A stretch of 64,000 bases of DNA from Symbiodinium natans. Lineage: Eukaryota; Sar; Dinophyceae; Suessiales; Symbiodiniaceae. A model generated the notes under the pieces. It worked only from the letters and a program-made list of their open reading frames with translations, had not been told where the DNA came from and ran no database searches. The DNA lies in the NCBI GenBank assembly GCA_905221605.1, contig CAJNDS010000879.1, forward strand, positions 362,501 to 426,500. Direction: 5' to 3'. Shown here piece after piece: positions 1-12,027 of this stretch. Every line of letters begins with the position of its first letter. Positions within the stretch are counted from its first letter, which is position 1. The position numbers and the translations under genes were made by a program.

Positions 1-41
1 GGAGGACCGGAATAGCACGGCAATGATGTGAGAAGTAGAGC

Positions 42-608
42 ATGTCCGTCAGTCTGGAACTTGTGATAGATCGCAACAGGGTGAGCTCGTCGTTGCTCGT
101 ATTGCTCGAGGACTGGACGCCGCTGCATTCTGCAGCCAGCCGTGGCTCGGCATCGCTTTGTACCCGCCTCACAGAAGCATGTGCTGACTGCGATGCCGCA
201 ACGTCTTCTGGCGCCACTGCTATGCATTTTGCCGCCTCGAAGGGCCACGACGATGTAATCCGAATCCTGGTCGACGCAGGCGCCAAGGTCAATTGCAAGG
301 ACCGAAGCGGCGGTGTGGCGCTCCTGAGGGCGGCTGGAGCTGGCCGAACCCAGGCTTTAAAACTTCTGCTCGAAGCCCAAGCAGACATAAGATGCAAAGA
401 CAGAGTGGGAGAAAATGTGTTCCATATCGCCATCAATGGCCATCATACGTCGATTTGCGAGATCCTGTTCGAGAGGGACGAAGCGGAGAAGCTCATGGGA
501 CAAGAAAACGAAGACGGCAAAACGGCTACTCAGATGCTCCTGGACCTGTTGCCAATTGAGACTCGAGATAAGATCAAGTCGATATGGAGGGAGAAGAAGG
601 GAGGCTAG
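42..608 (+). CDS. Ankyrin-repeat protein, 3' exon(s)
   Basis: An open frame of 188 codons ends at TAG (606-608). From about residue 24 it reads as consecutive ankyrin repeats: DWTPLHSAASRG, then GATAMHFAASKGHDDVIRIL, GVALLRAAGAGRTQALKLLL and NVFHIAINGHHTSICEIL, followed by a degenerate capping repeat and a basic tail ending REKKGG. Ankyrin repeats bind protein partners. The set of four to five repeats with a short C-terminal cap recalls gankyrin/PSMD10-type proteasome chaperones, but that resemblance is weak. The first 23 residues do not look like ankyrin. A possible acceptor (AG then GACTGG at 111) precedes the first repeat, and a GT lies at 81. The 30 nt between them would be very short for an intron, so the true 5' structure is unresolved and may begin outside the window. 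Confidence is high for ankyrin repeats and low for the subfamily. Confidence 0.8.
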   Translation: MSVSLELVIDRNRVSSSLLVLLEDWTPLHSAASRGSASLCTRLTEACADCDAATSSGATAMHFAASKGHDDVIRILVDAGAKVNCKDRSGGVALLRAAGAGRTQALKLLLEAQADIRCKDRVGENVFHIAINGHHTSICEILFERDEAEKLMGQENEDGKTATQMLLDLLPIETRDKIKSIWREKKGG

Positions 609-2065
609 GTACTGACTTTGGCTCTTTACTGCTGAATCTGCTGAGTGAGAAAGCTACAAGGAGAGCCTTGCTGGCATGTGGCTGGCATGTCCAGGATCGC
701 TGGACAAGTCTCGGTCCATCTTTGCACTCTGACACACCCAGGCTCTGCAGCAGAATTTCTTCTCACTCCTACTTGTAGTTTGCATATGCAATTTGATCGA
801 CAGCTGCAGGCTTGGAGTGAGGTTCCATGAATGCCGGCACGAGGGGTCGCGATCCAGGTCTGGAGGTTAAATCCAGCAAATCGAGCCAAGATTCCATACT
901 AGGGTTTTGCTTTTGCGATCGGCTATTTCTTCTAGGCGGCTGAATCATTGCAAACGGTCCGTGAGCTAAATGCTCACAAGCGGTGGCAGTGTCCCCTGAT
1001 CTCGGATAGCAGGACGATGCTGGAGGAAAACAGAGGCATTGACTGCTAGGTCTCGAAGAATCCAGGTGTTTGATTGTCGGTTCGCAAAAGAAGAGACATG
1101 AGCGAATGCAAGTAGTAGCCAACAAGCAGCAGCGCTGTCACAAGGTTTGCAAGTTTCGTGACTGGAGGTGAGAGCCATAGGACTCTAAAGGCTTGACAAG
1201 ACCTTGTAGTACCACATAAAGCAACAAGAAGCTGGCCATCCCATGCTTGGCACGGTGCATGCAGCGGTTGCTGCTTCTGAGCTTCTGGAGGCTCGGCAAC
1301 TTTCCAATGATAAGCCGTCAATTTTGCCCATTAGGCCTGAATGCCCTAAATGGTCATGCGGCGATCGTTTTAGGTGGTGCGAGTGCTTTTGAGCGAGTTC
1401 TGACGCGCGTGTCGATCCGAAGGTCTTGGATAGCTCAGGCTGCTGTGACATCGTCCAAGTGGCGGCTGGTAAGTGCTTCAGTGAATTTAAATGCATAATC
1501 TACATGAGCTGTCTGCTGAGGATGCATGGATATGCAGCATTATGTGTTGGGATGCATTCCAGGTCGGCCGGGATGCAATTGACTCCTGGGTCTGGCGCTG
1601 TGCTTTCGGGCATCCGTGCGGTGAGAGGTTTGACAAGTTGTCTTTTTGCTGAGGTCGTGAACGAGATTGTCTTTCACTCTGACGCAGCCTGTACGACAAG
1701 TATAGAGGCATGGGCACGGGGTCCAAGGTGCACGCGTGCTTTGTATCCAAGGTGCGCGCAGGGGTTGTGGCACAGGGTGCGGAAGCCAGAGAGTGTTTTT
1801 GGGCCGGCAGGTCTGGGTGGGGGACCTTGGCTGGGGCCTGGGAAAACTGTGAAAGGCTGGGATGAAAGCCTGCAAGCTCCAAAGGGTTACCCGGAAGACC
1901 TTGCTAGAAAATGCCCACCGGTTGCGTGCCATGCAACATGTCCAATTTCTGTTCTCGACAACCTGTACTTCAAAGGCAGGTATCGCATGGCCCACCCCCT
2001 AACTCAAGAATTCGGGGGGTGGGGGTACCCCCCCCCTGCAGACGGGATTCTTTTTCTAGATTGTA
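609..2065. other. No supported gene
   Basis: Only short overlapping open frames on both strands are present, with no recognisable motif or acceptor-exon-donor arrangement that I can defend. The 3' flank of the ankyrin gene is presumably here. No polyadenylation signal is expected, since dinoflagellates do not use AATAAA reliably. Confidence 0.5.
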
Positions 2066-2632
2066 AAGCTCTAGACCCTAAAAGGTCATGTTGGGTGGCA
2101 AGCGTTAAACCCAAAAGGTCATGTTACGAAAATGTCTGAAGCCAAAGCCCAAACCCTGTGAACCAAGACCCTCAAAAAACATGGTGGGTGGCAAGCCCTA
2201 CGCCCGAACAGAAGATGCTGGGTGGCAAGCACTGGACCCTGAAAGGTCTGGCAAGCCCTAAGCCCCAAAAGGTCAGATTGGATGGCGAGTCCTAAACCCT
2301 AGAAGCTCATGTTGGATGGCAAATCCTAAGCGGCTAAAGGTCATGTTGGGTGGCAAGCCCTGAATCTCAAAAGGTTTTAAGCCAAAGAATAGCCAAAAAC
2401 CTAAAAGAAGATGATGGGTGGCAAACCCTGGACTGTAAGGGTCATATTGGATGGCAAACCCTAAGCCCTAAACAGAAGATGTCGGGTGGCAAGCCCCGGA
2501 TCCTGAAACCCTCAACCCCAGGAGGTCACATTGAGTGGTAAACCTTAAGCCCTTAAAACTCATGTGGGGTGCCAGGCCGTAAACCCTGAAAGGTCACATT
2601 GCGTGGCAAACCTTAGGCCCTTAAAGGTGCTG
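2066..2632. repeat. Degenerate tandem repeat, ~40-46 bp unit, with CCCTAAA
   Basis: About a dozen imperfect units follow the pattern AGGTCATGTTGGGTGGCAAG followed by CCCTAAACCCTA-like sequence. GGTGGCAA is the best conserved core, and variants include GGATGGCAAA and GGGTGGCAAG. The CCCTAAA part equals the complement of the TTTAGGG telomere repeat known from dinoflagellates and plants, but here it is embedded in a longer unit. No coding sense is evident. Confidence 0.8.
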
Positions 2633-2675
2633 AGCCGGAAAAAGCTTCCAAGACCCCCTTCTCGAGGCTTCCGGA

Positions 2676-2770
2676 GGCCTCGAAAGCACTGGCCTGTGCA
2701 TACTAAACGGACCCCGAAGCCTCCAAGACGGCCTCGAAAACATTGGCTTGTGCGTACTAAACTGGACCCC
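2676..2770. repeat. Direct duplication, 54-bp period
   Basis: GGCCTCGAAAGCACTGGCCT at 2676 recurs at 2730 as GGCCTCGAAAACATTGGCTT. Each is followed by TGTGC(A/G)TACTAAAC and GGACCCC, giving about 36 of 40 matching positions with one gap. A strongly GC-rich block follows (2766-2850, CGCGCGCG and CCCCC runs). Confidence 0.75.
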
Positions 2771-2783
2771 GCGCGCGCCCTGG

Positions 2784-5700
2784 ACTCCCCCGAGATCCCC
2801 CGAGTGCTCCGTGCACCTTGGACGCGCGGGCGTGTGCGCCTGGGACCCCCCTACTTGAGAGGCATCAAGCTTGTGGACTGCGGTGACTTCAATTCTTGTG
2901 AATGAGATGGTGCACTCGTTGAAAGAGTCTCGTATTCAATGCGTATCAGGACTTTGGCCGGTTAAACGCACTCATGCTATCTCATGCTACTGAGATCGAT
3001 GCTGGTCCTCAAGCAAAGGGAGTTCCCCATCGGGGATGAGCATGAATCTCTTGGTAGCATGCAGAAAACGGATGATGTGACATTGGGAGGCTCGACCTTT
3101 CCGAAGTCTTCAAGGCAACTTGCAAGTTACAATCAAATGGCTTCGCAGTAATGGGGGCTGGACTGTTGGCTCTCTTGTGGCTTAGCAATGTTTAGTACCT
3201 GAGATTTGGCACGCAGGAAACGGCTTGCGGTATGATGGCAGCGCATTCTCTGCGTGCAAAGCCAAGCTTCCAGTAGCGTTGAATGAAAAGTACCTTCAGG
3301 TAGCAGCTGGATTGTTGACCTTTCGTAGCAAGACGGGACGCAATGATACCACGGCAAATGTGCTGAATGCTTGATGGGCGGGCAGAAGCTTCGGATTTCC
3401 GCTTCAATACCCTGTAGAGACAAAGTTCGTTGATAGACCGCGAGCCGCATCATGGCTGGGGGCGAGACCCCTGGGCAGATTTGACCTGCCAAGGCCGCAG
3501 TACGTTCGACCGGCTGGACCCCCTGCTGATGCTTTTGAGGCATCCTTTCAAGATGTACGGTGATGTCAGGAGTAGGCAGGCAAATGCACTGAGATTGCGG
3601 CGTACGCTGTGAGCATGTTTACCCATTTTACCCGTAAAGGCAACCAGTGGACCTTGGGAAACCGGTGTTCCATGCCCGTCCTCAGGCTCATGACTGCCAC
3701 CACATCTAGGACCTCCGAAAACTTGCGCAAGTCCCTTGCAGGTGAGACCTGCCAGATCGGTTTCAATTGGCTGACCGACCAGGCTTCTTCATGAGGCTTG
3801 CTTAAAAGACTCGTATAAATCATATAACTACAGCATTGGCAGGTGGATGTGCCTGCCGGAGGCTTTGCGACAATCGGCACGCTCCTCAGCTCAGCAGACA
3901 GCTCTGTGTCAGGAGTGTACGTGACCTGAGCTTCGGAATCTCATGCTGCGTCCAGTAAGCCAACTTAGGGCGGCTGGCCGTCGGCTCGGCAGAACCGCGC
4001 TGCATCCGCCTGGACCAGAGCACCGAGGCACCGAAAGCGAGTGAGTTCCGTGAGTGCCGTCCCTGCCTCTCGCCCACCCTCCCCGTCTCCTTCTCCCCTC
4101 GCATTTCCCGCGCTTTTCCATTCCAAGAAACAAACGTTTGACTCGCTTGCAAACCCTCCCTCTTGCTCAGTTGAGTGGGTGCACGGAAGTCAGTAGCCCT
4201 TGCCAAAAACTCTACCTTGCACTTGAGGCCAGCAAGTATGCGACAAACGTTCTGGTGCAGTACTGGTCCGATTCAGCGAGAAGCTGGCTCTGGCCCTGGA
4301 AGGGAGCTCTGGGTCCCGGTGGGTCTCTCTTTAGGGTTTCGAGATTCCGTGGAATGGCCTCCTAGCCTCCGAGCCTTTTTGGTCACGCGATCCCTTCCTG
4401 GTGCTTTCGTTTTCTACCGACAACGGTCACAACCCCCACCCCAATTCTCGCAACCATTGTGCTTAGGCTCGATCTCTAAGTTGTTCAAGGTTCGTTCATA
4501 CCGTAAACTTCGTCTCTGCCTGCGTTCTAATTTCGTCGCAGGTCACTGATGCCTTCTCACGGTTGGGTGCATGCGAAGGTCATTCATTACTTGGAGAGAA
4601 GTATGAGAAGTATCCCTTATGTCCTTATGTCCTTATGTCCTTATGTCCTTATGTCCAGCTTGGGAGTGCCGACAAAGTACATCCTCAATGGTACTGTCTG
4701 ATCAGTCTTGCCAATCAGTGTTGAAGGGTGACTTGAACTGCAGGGCATGGCGGTTAGTCAGTCGGTTCACAAGGCGACGTGATACGAAGTTGAGCTTGTG
4801 CTTCTAGTAGCCTCTACTGTCTTCTTTTCCTTCTTGTCGCATCCTGGCCCAAAACGTCCTTCAAGTTGTGCGCTTCGGTTTCTTGGACATGGGGTAGATG
4901 ACAGCTGGCCCCTGCAGTGCCCTCCCAGGCAGGACCACACGTTGTTCACCGCGCTGACCGGCGGAGCTGTAAATCTTCGACTGCCCGAGGCGAAGCACAC
5001 TTGCTTTGCAGGTCGATGAGCATACCTGGGTTGTGCCAGTGTCTGTAGAGCATGGATGAGCATGGTGAAAACTGAGCGTGAGCTTATCTTTGAGGTCATG
5101 CAATCCGTTGACGAAACTGCCTTTTTACAGGGGGTTGAGCTGAAACCCTGGCTGACTTTCCGCCTGTGCCAGGTGCCAGTCCGGTGAGCGGTGCTGTGAT
5201 AGCAGCTCTACTCCAGCTCTCATGCTGACCTTCAGTGATGTGATGCATGAAAGCCGACAAAAACCAGCGTGCGCTGTGATTGCGCCAGCTTCCGGTTTGC
5301 CAGCTTGGCAGCGTTGTGCTCTTGATGGCGCTTGCTGGCCCTGGTGTTCCGAACATGTCCTAACATTACAAGGCTTTTCAAGGTCAATCCGCCGCACCTC
5401 CGGGCTCAAAGGGGCAAATGGAGGATCCCGGGCTCTGGCCTTTGCCGGCCCATGCAAGCGGGCACCTCGTGTAGGTTTGCGTGTGCTCGACTTTGTTCGA
5501 ACTTCTTTGGGGGATTGCTACCAAACAAGGTTCTGGAAGCATCTGCGCGCACTGAATGCCCAGGTCGGCGGTCTTGGTGACCTCCAACTTGCATCAAATG
5601 TGTGCATGCAGCTTAACCACGGCTTAAGAGCTGTCACAAGCTGTGCAAAGGATTGACATGGATTCACCCATTTTGGCACATGGTTGAACCCCGAGGATGA

Positions 5701-7652
5701 TGGCAAATGCAGGGCAGGAGCTCCTGAAGCGAATATCGCGCTTGTTCTGGGCTTCTGGCCTGCGCTTCACTGTGCTTCACGTGCTCCTCCGATACGTCAG
5801 ATGTTGCACGATGTGGCACGGTGCACGCTGCATGTTTCACATCCACCAGATAAAAGTTGCTCCTTGCATTTCTGTTCTGCTGCGTGGAGCAGCAGTTTTG
5901 ACCTACGCCTTTAGATCACTTACAGGAGCTTCTGAAGCGACAATGCTGCCTGATGAGGCTCGCACAGTGCAAGAATTGCTGAGTCCAAGCTGGAGCTCCA
6001 ACGAATCAAACCGGGCTCGCTGCCATACTGCAGACCCCACAAATCCCCACAATGCGCCATCAGAAGCTTGCTGCCATCATCGCCCTTCATCGCCCACCAT
6101 CGTGATATCTTGTTCCTCTTTTGAGCGAGCCTTTTTCAAGTCTGCTAAGGCAGGTTTCCAGAAAACAACACTGCCCCCTCAACTTAATCACTTGGGGAGG
6201 CGTTTGTTTAAGGGCTGGTTTCTTGCTTACATAAGAAGGCTTCCACCCGTAAACATTAGTTTGCTCTTTCTTATTCTTTCCTCGTTCCTCTGCTGCAGCG
6301 TAGTATGAGCTTCATGAGCTTCGCTTGGAAGCGCTTGAGATTTCCGTTCAAACGTTGAGCGCGACGTGGCGACGCTGCGGTTGTTGCATGTTGCCATCCC
6401 CTTCTTCCCAACTTTCTCATCCGAGCTCGAGAGATCTCCATGTGTCGGGGGGCTCGTCTGAGCAGTAAAACCGTTGTGGATCTTAGAGTCGGCTCAGCAG
6501 GCCCCAGCTACGCATCGTGACAGACACATGAAACACCTCTAAAAAGCTCTGAAAATGCTCCGGCTGTTCTTTGGGGCAGGCTTGTGCTCAACACAGGGGC
6601 TCGTTGGCTGGGGTCAGCGGATTGTGGGAAGCGCATGTGTTTTGCTTGAGTTGGTGCTGGTTGCCAGGCCGACAAGCACATTAACCTGAGCGTCGGCATG
6701 AAGATGGCAAGTAGATACATTGCAGATCAGGTTGGCACTGGGCATAATCATTTTGTGCTGTCCCTACTGACAAACGGTCCGCCAGATGCTGGAGCAACGG
6801 CATCTCAAAGTGCTGCATAAGACCTTGTCTACTGCCTGGAACAGGACCGTGTTGCCCAGTCACTGACCGGAACTTTGTACGTAAAACGTCCTGAAACCCA
6901 AAATGTGTACACACGTGTACACCCAGGACCGGCCAAGTGCAGTCACTCTCTGCAGCTATCGCCCTGATGGAGCAGTCCGTTGGCTGCATCGGACAATGCT
7001 GTGCGTGAGAGCAGAGAAGAGAAGCAGAGCCCAAACCCACGCAGAAGGCTGACTTCGCCAAGGTGCTTCTGAACCCGAGTAACCCATTGCTTGCCCCAAG
7101 ATGCCCCGATCCCTTCTTGTGCACGGGTGCTGTGAAGTGTGCTATCGCAGACATGCTGCGCCGACTAGACTGTTACCAGGGCACAGAGAGCGGCATTGAA
7201 AAAGTGGAAGAGTGTGGTAGTGTGGTCTTGGCGTTGTTTTCGAGGGGTTTTGGTGAGGTCTGTTAATTGGTTGGGTTTGGGGTAGAAAGGTATGTTCCTC
7301 ACTGTGGTTATCCGGACTCAGGTTGGTGTCTCCTGAAAGTAAGATGTAGGAGCTTTGATTCTGACCCCGGCAAGAATGCGCACGGGCTGGGGACAACGGC
7401 CTCTGGTGACTCTAGTTAAGCGCCAGACAGGACGACAGCTCAAGCATTTGGGGCCCTCCATGATCTTCCATGGACATTTCTTTCAGGTACGGTGTCGAGC
7501 TCACTGAGGATGAGGCTGGACGGGGGCCATACATCACCTGCCTGGGCAGCACGGAGAAATCATTTCTCTCTCCAGTCTCTCTCCCTCTCTTGTCTCTCTC
7601 TCTGGCTCTGTCTCTCTTCCTCCGTTATTGTCTCAGTTTTTTTCTGGTAGAG
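2784..7652. other. No supported gene; probable intergenic or intronic DNA
   Basis: This 4.9-kb stretch holds a five-copy octamer array (4617-4656) and short open frames without family signals. A CT-rich tract at 7560-7650 is read as the pyrimidine tract of the acceptor that follows. Confidence 0.5.
4617..4656. repeat. Tandem array, TTATGTCC x5
   Basis: Five exact, uninterrupted copies of the 8-mer TTATGTCC. Confidence 0.95.
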
Positions 7653-8570
7653 GTGCAGCGGATCGCTTCCATGGAGCAGGAGCAGCAGATCGCAGCCTTA
7701 GTGCCGGCCTTGGCGCAGTGCCCATCCTGCCTCACTCCCTGCTGGCGGTGCGTATTCAGCGTGGTACAGCTCAATCATAGCTTTGCCACCTCTTCAGACC
7801 AGGTGAATAAGATGCCGCAAGAGTCCAACGAGCAGTTCCAGCAGTTTTTCCTCCAGCTGCAGGCCAGCTTAGAGACTGGGAGATTGCTGCGATGGCAGCG
7901 CCTAGCTGTTGGATTGCGCGTCAGCTCTTGGTCTCCACGGCTATGCGGGTGCGAAGCGGATTGGAAGATGGTGCCCCAGACAAAGTCTGTATCTCAGTTG
8001 AGCACCACTCAAGAGGGATCGGGAGACTGCACGTCCCAGCCCAGGCCGCTCAGGCACCTTCCTTGAACGTGACAATGTAGTGGCGTCGCACTTGCGCCAG
8101 GTCGCCAGCGCCCTCGATGATGCCGACAGCACTGGAGTCACCCAGCACATCCTCAGGACCATCCCGAACCGAGCTGACACGACTTGGTGTGTATGCCATG
8201 AGATGAGCCAATGACTCAATGACTGGATGTATGGGAAGAAAGATGAAGAAAGCCGCTTCAACATCTGGCAGGATGGCTGTGGTCCAGGCAGGCAATGAGG
8301 CCGGGCCGGGTCGGGGCAGCTTTCTTATCAGTGTCAGTCTCAGCTTTCCGGACAGGCCTCGATGCAGATGCAGGAGTATGAGGCCAACGGAAAGCCAAAG
8401 CAATCACAGATCATATGGAATCTGCGACAGAAGCTACTTGAGTGCAGAGGCGTGGGTTCGAGAAGCAGATGAGCAGATGGCCCGGTTAATCCGCGGCCAG
8501 GACTTCCGCATGCGAGGAAGAAAGAGTCGGAGAGTCGTGGCCGCGTTCCCATCCGGGGGACCCCAAGGCG
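7653..8570 (+). CDS. Multi-exon gene for a glutamine-rich helical protein (partial)
   Basis: Three to four candidate exons. The first starts at 7653 after a long CT tract and AG, reading VQRIASMEQEQQIAALVPAL. The second is 7803-7862 (20 codons, VNKMPQESNEQFQQFFLQLQ), bounded by AG|G and a GC donor. The third starts at 8356 (ASMQMQEYEANGKP, then QIIWNLRQKLLEC). A fourth stretch from 8450 reads AWVREADEQMARLIRGQDFR and is in a different frame from the third, with no room for an intron between them. The composition (Q, E, M, L) suggests alpha-helical or coiled-coil segments; no family is recognised. The last stretch runs straight into the GAA tract. Either one of the two final frames is wrong, or the gene carries a frameshift there. 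Function unknown. Confidence 0.45.
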
Positions 8571-8593
8571 TGAGCAGAAGCAGAAGGAGAGGC

Positions 8594-8880
8594 AGAAGAA
8601 GACGAAGAAGAAGAAGAAGAAGAAGAAGAAGACGAAGAAGAAGAAGAAGAAGAAGAAGAAGAAGAAGAAGAAGAAGAAGAAGAAGAAGAAGAAGAAGAAG
8701 AAGAAGAAGAAGAAGAAGAAGAAGAAGAAGAAGAAGAAGAAGAAGAAGAATAATAAGAAGAAGAATAAGAAGACGAAGACGAAGAAGAAGAAGAAGAAGA
8801 AGAAGAAGAAGAAGAAGAAGAAGAAGAAGAAGAAGAAGAAGAAGAAGAAGAAGAAGAAGAAGAATAAGAAGAAGAAGAAG
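8594..8880. repeat. GAA/AGA trinucleotide tract, ~290 bp
   Basis: Nearly pure (AGA)n with a few GAC and TAA variants; all-purine on the + strand. Read as protein it gives poly-Arg, poly-Lys or poly-Glu depending on frame. The ORF through it is an effect of the repeat unless the flanking exon really extends into it. Confidence 0.97.
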
Positions 8881-9963
8881 CAGAGACGTCGTGTCTGCGT
8901 CTTGTTTCGTTTGTTTCGCCGCCCTCAGAAGAAGCAGCAGTTGGCTGCGCTACCCCTTCGAATCAGCACGTCTTACTCCAGGACTTTTCGAAGTGATGAG
9001 CTCAAGAATCACCAAGAAGAAAAGAAAGCGCGAGACCTTGCTCCCAACCCGCGGAAGGTAGCAGGAAACTTGCATGAACCACAAACTGGACGCGTTGGCA
9101 CGACCTCAAGGAAAGGCAGCAAGAGAAATGGTCGTGTAGTCGCCATCGGTGTCTCAAACGGCCACGTCCGTCGTTGGGGTTGTTCAGTAGGTTCTTCCTG
9201 CAGCCGCATCACTCTTGCTTCCTGCAACCTTGCCCTTCTGGCAGGAAGATGCCATGGCTGCTAGGAAGAAACTCGCCACGCTTCAGGCCTAAACATGAGT
9301 TGCCTCCATGCCTGCATGAAAGAAAAAGCAGGGCTGAATGCGTGAACCCGCAGGCACAGCTCCAGCATCAGCGGGACGAGCACAAGGAAAAGTCCAGCAA
9401 GGTGCAGTGCCTGAAGCCAGTATAAGCCAGTGAAATCTCGCTGCGGACTCGAGTCAGTGCTGAGGTTTGCATGAACTTTGTGTCCGGGATGACCCAGCAA
9501 ACAAAGCTAGCGTGTTGGCGCCTAAGTACACAGGCAGGCAGACCCAAGTTCGAGCATTCCAGCCCTTGCCATTGTTTGTACTTGCCTCACGCTCAGGCTT
9601 TCAAGGCTGGCTTTCTTGCATGAGGCGTGCAAAGCAGGCCGGGCGGTCAGGATAGGGGAGAAGATCAGTGGAGCCTGCTTGGCCAGTCGCATCTTTCCCT
9701 GAAGTTGTTGCCATAGCTCCAGATGCACATGTTCAGGAGGGCTCCATTGCCAGGGAGTTCGAGGCAGGGCCACTTAGCAGTTCGGTGTTGTAACTCTTTC
9801 CTGAAGGTGTCGGGAGTGTGAAGCTGCGTGCTAGGAGCAGCTAGACGATGTCCAGCAGCGACTCGTCGACTACAGGCAGTGTAAGCGCGGCATTGGGCAG
9901 TCACGGGGAATGCTGGGTGCGATGTGGGAAGCTCTTCCCTTTTGGCTTTCGGGGAATGTGGCC

Positions 9964-9992
9964 AAGCTTGGACAAGCTTGGACAAGCTTGGG
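9964..9992. repeat. Tandem array, AAGCTTGGAC x3
   Basis: Three copies of a 10-mer containing a HindIII-like palindrome, the last one cut short. Confidence 0.85.
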
Positions 9993-10065
9993 AGGCAGTC
10001 CTCGCTGGCGAACGTCCGCAGCTACCTCGCCAAGAAGGCTGATGTAGATTCGTGTGTACGCTAGA

Positions 10066-10101
10066 GTGTAGGCTGGTGTGTAGGTTGGCGTGTAGGTTGG
10101 T
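10066..10101. repeat. Tandem array, 12-bp unit x3
   Basis: Units GTGTAGGCTGGT, GTGTAGGTTGGC and GTGTAGGTTGGT follow one another directly. Confidence 0.85.
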
Positions 10102-11714
10102 GGAAAGGGTGGATGTGGAGCATGGTGGAGCTGAGGCGGCTGTGAAAGAGGTAGACTTGGTTGCTGAAGTCCTCAACCTTTGGCTCTGACCTCATTTTGG
10201 AGCACCACTTGCAGCCACCCTGAATGAAACTCTGCATATAGTTGCAAGCTGTATTCACCGTGGTCATCAAGGTATACAGTCATCATCGACCAGAAGGAGT
10301 CCGATGCTTTGGCTGGCCAGGCTCAATCGGCAAAAGTCGCCCCCGTTCACGCGTGTTTCGCACATGTAAACATGTTGTCACATCTTTTCGTATATAGCGG
10401 CTTTTTGGATGCGAGCCCACAAACTGCAGGTTGAAGAGCTGAGCTGCAAGCTCGCCTCTGCTCAAGGTGCTCAGAAGGAGACCACGAAGAGGGTCGCTTG
10501 ACGTGACGTCTTTAACAGCAGCTGTGACCATGTTGGTATCTGTGGCTGGGGCATCTAGTGATTCGTAGTGATTCGTGGTAGCGCGAGGTCATGGAGCGCA
10601 TGAATGCTGCCCGAGATCTGTCACTGCTGGGACAGTGTGTGCAGTGTTGCGGCCTTGTTGGCTCTTGTGGCTCATTGCGGCTGCCCAGAGGCTGCGCCCA
10701 GAGGCTGCCGCAGCCGAGACCTGATTTCTCTGTCTCTCCATCTTTCCCAGGCTGGGTTGCAGAGGTTGAGGACAGCAAGAAGCAGGGCGTCTGCCCAACC
10801 TGTTTGGCGTGATTTGGTTTGCATTGCTACACATGGGTCCAGCCGACATGTCATTGCCTGAATCACCCGGAAAGCCAGACGATGCGTGATGTCCTGGCTG
10901 ATGCCAAAGCCCGCTTGCAGTCGTTTCTAAAGGCTCGCGCTTCTTCTGCTTTTCCTAGGCTTAAGGATGTTTCGGGTTTGAGGGGGGTCGCTCTGGGGCA
11001 GTGCGAGTCTGGCTCAGGGCAAGTCGGAAGCTTCCATGAAGGCTCGGATGGGTGCTTGCATGTTGCTTCAAGTGCATGAATGTTGACCTTGGGGCAAGAG
11101 GTGTCAGCCTGTTTGCCACACATGTTGGCACATTTCCGGAATCACCCTCCTCACACTTGTGCAGGTGCTGAAAATGGCCCTCGGCGGTACCGAGACCGGA
11201 CTCTTGACTCAGGCAGGGCCAAGGAGTCTTGACATGCGTTGACCTGCGATACCCCACCACCATCTCTCAGATTCCTCGGTTTTTCTCCAGGGCCCACAGA
11301 GATCACACATTCACATTGGAAAAGGCTCTTGGTTGCTGGAAGTCTCAAGTGCTTGACCTGAAGAAGGAAGTCGAGAGCTCAACTTTTTGCCAATGATCTG
11401 GGCTGAAGCTGCAGGGGCGAGAAGCTGCGAGAACACTGAGAGTACACTGAGGCAGAGTTGGAAAGAATAGTGCAAGAGAATGCGAAGCAGACGGCCGTTC
11501 CTGGCTTGCATGTGGCACATTTTTTGGGCATTCGTTCGCTTGGCGATGATGCCAGCCTTGGCACATACAGCCGGCACACGGCTGGCACATGGCCATTGTG
11601 GCATCCCCAGGTCTATGGCGACGCGAGGACAGCCAACGACAGAGCCAAGTCTGCCAGAACAAGTCACGTGATACAAGTCGCATGATGCAAGCCTTGATCC
11701 AACTGTGGCGAGCG

Positions 11715-11739
11715 GTTCGATTCGCGGGTCGAATCGAAC
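11715..11739. other. Perfect 9-bp inverted repeat
   Basis: GTTCGATTC and GAATCGAAC are separated by the 7-nt loop GCGGGTC. The arm resembles the T-arm sequence GGTTCGATTC of tRNAs, but no other tRNA arms surround it. Confidence 0.8.
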
Positions 11740-11982
11740 AGGAAAGCCGTGGCAAAGGCTGCGATGGAAAAAGTTCAGTTGTGCGCCGCCCCTTTTCGTA
11801 GTGAAGTCTAGCAGAGTCTAGCCGCCACGCTACCCGGTCGACATTCATCAACACTCCGCATCTTGCAGTTACTCGGAGCAGTCCCTCCTCATGGAGACCT
11901 TCCATAACTGGAGGCAGTTGTGAGCAGTTGCGAAGGAGCAGCATGAGCAGCTTCAGATAGCCTCAGCTCCAGAGACCGGCAG

Positions 11983-12027
11983 CTGTAGCTCCTGTAGCTC
12001 CTGTAGCTCCTGTAGCTCCTGTAGCTC
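11983..12027. repeat. Tandem array, CTGTAGCTC x5
   Basis: Five exact copies of a 9-mer. Confidence 0.95.

Noticed and set aside
8219-9061. 280-codon frame with poly-arginine
   Set aside because: About a third of it is the AGA tract. Only the short AWVREADEQMARLI part is kept as an exon candidate.
11715-11739. T-arm-like GGTTCGATTC as a tRNA gene
   Set aside because: It is a simple 9-bp hairpin with no cloverleaf around it.
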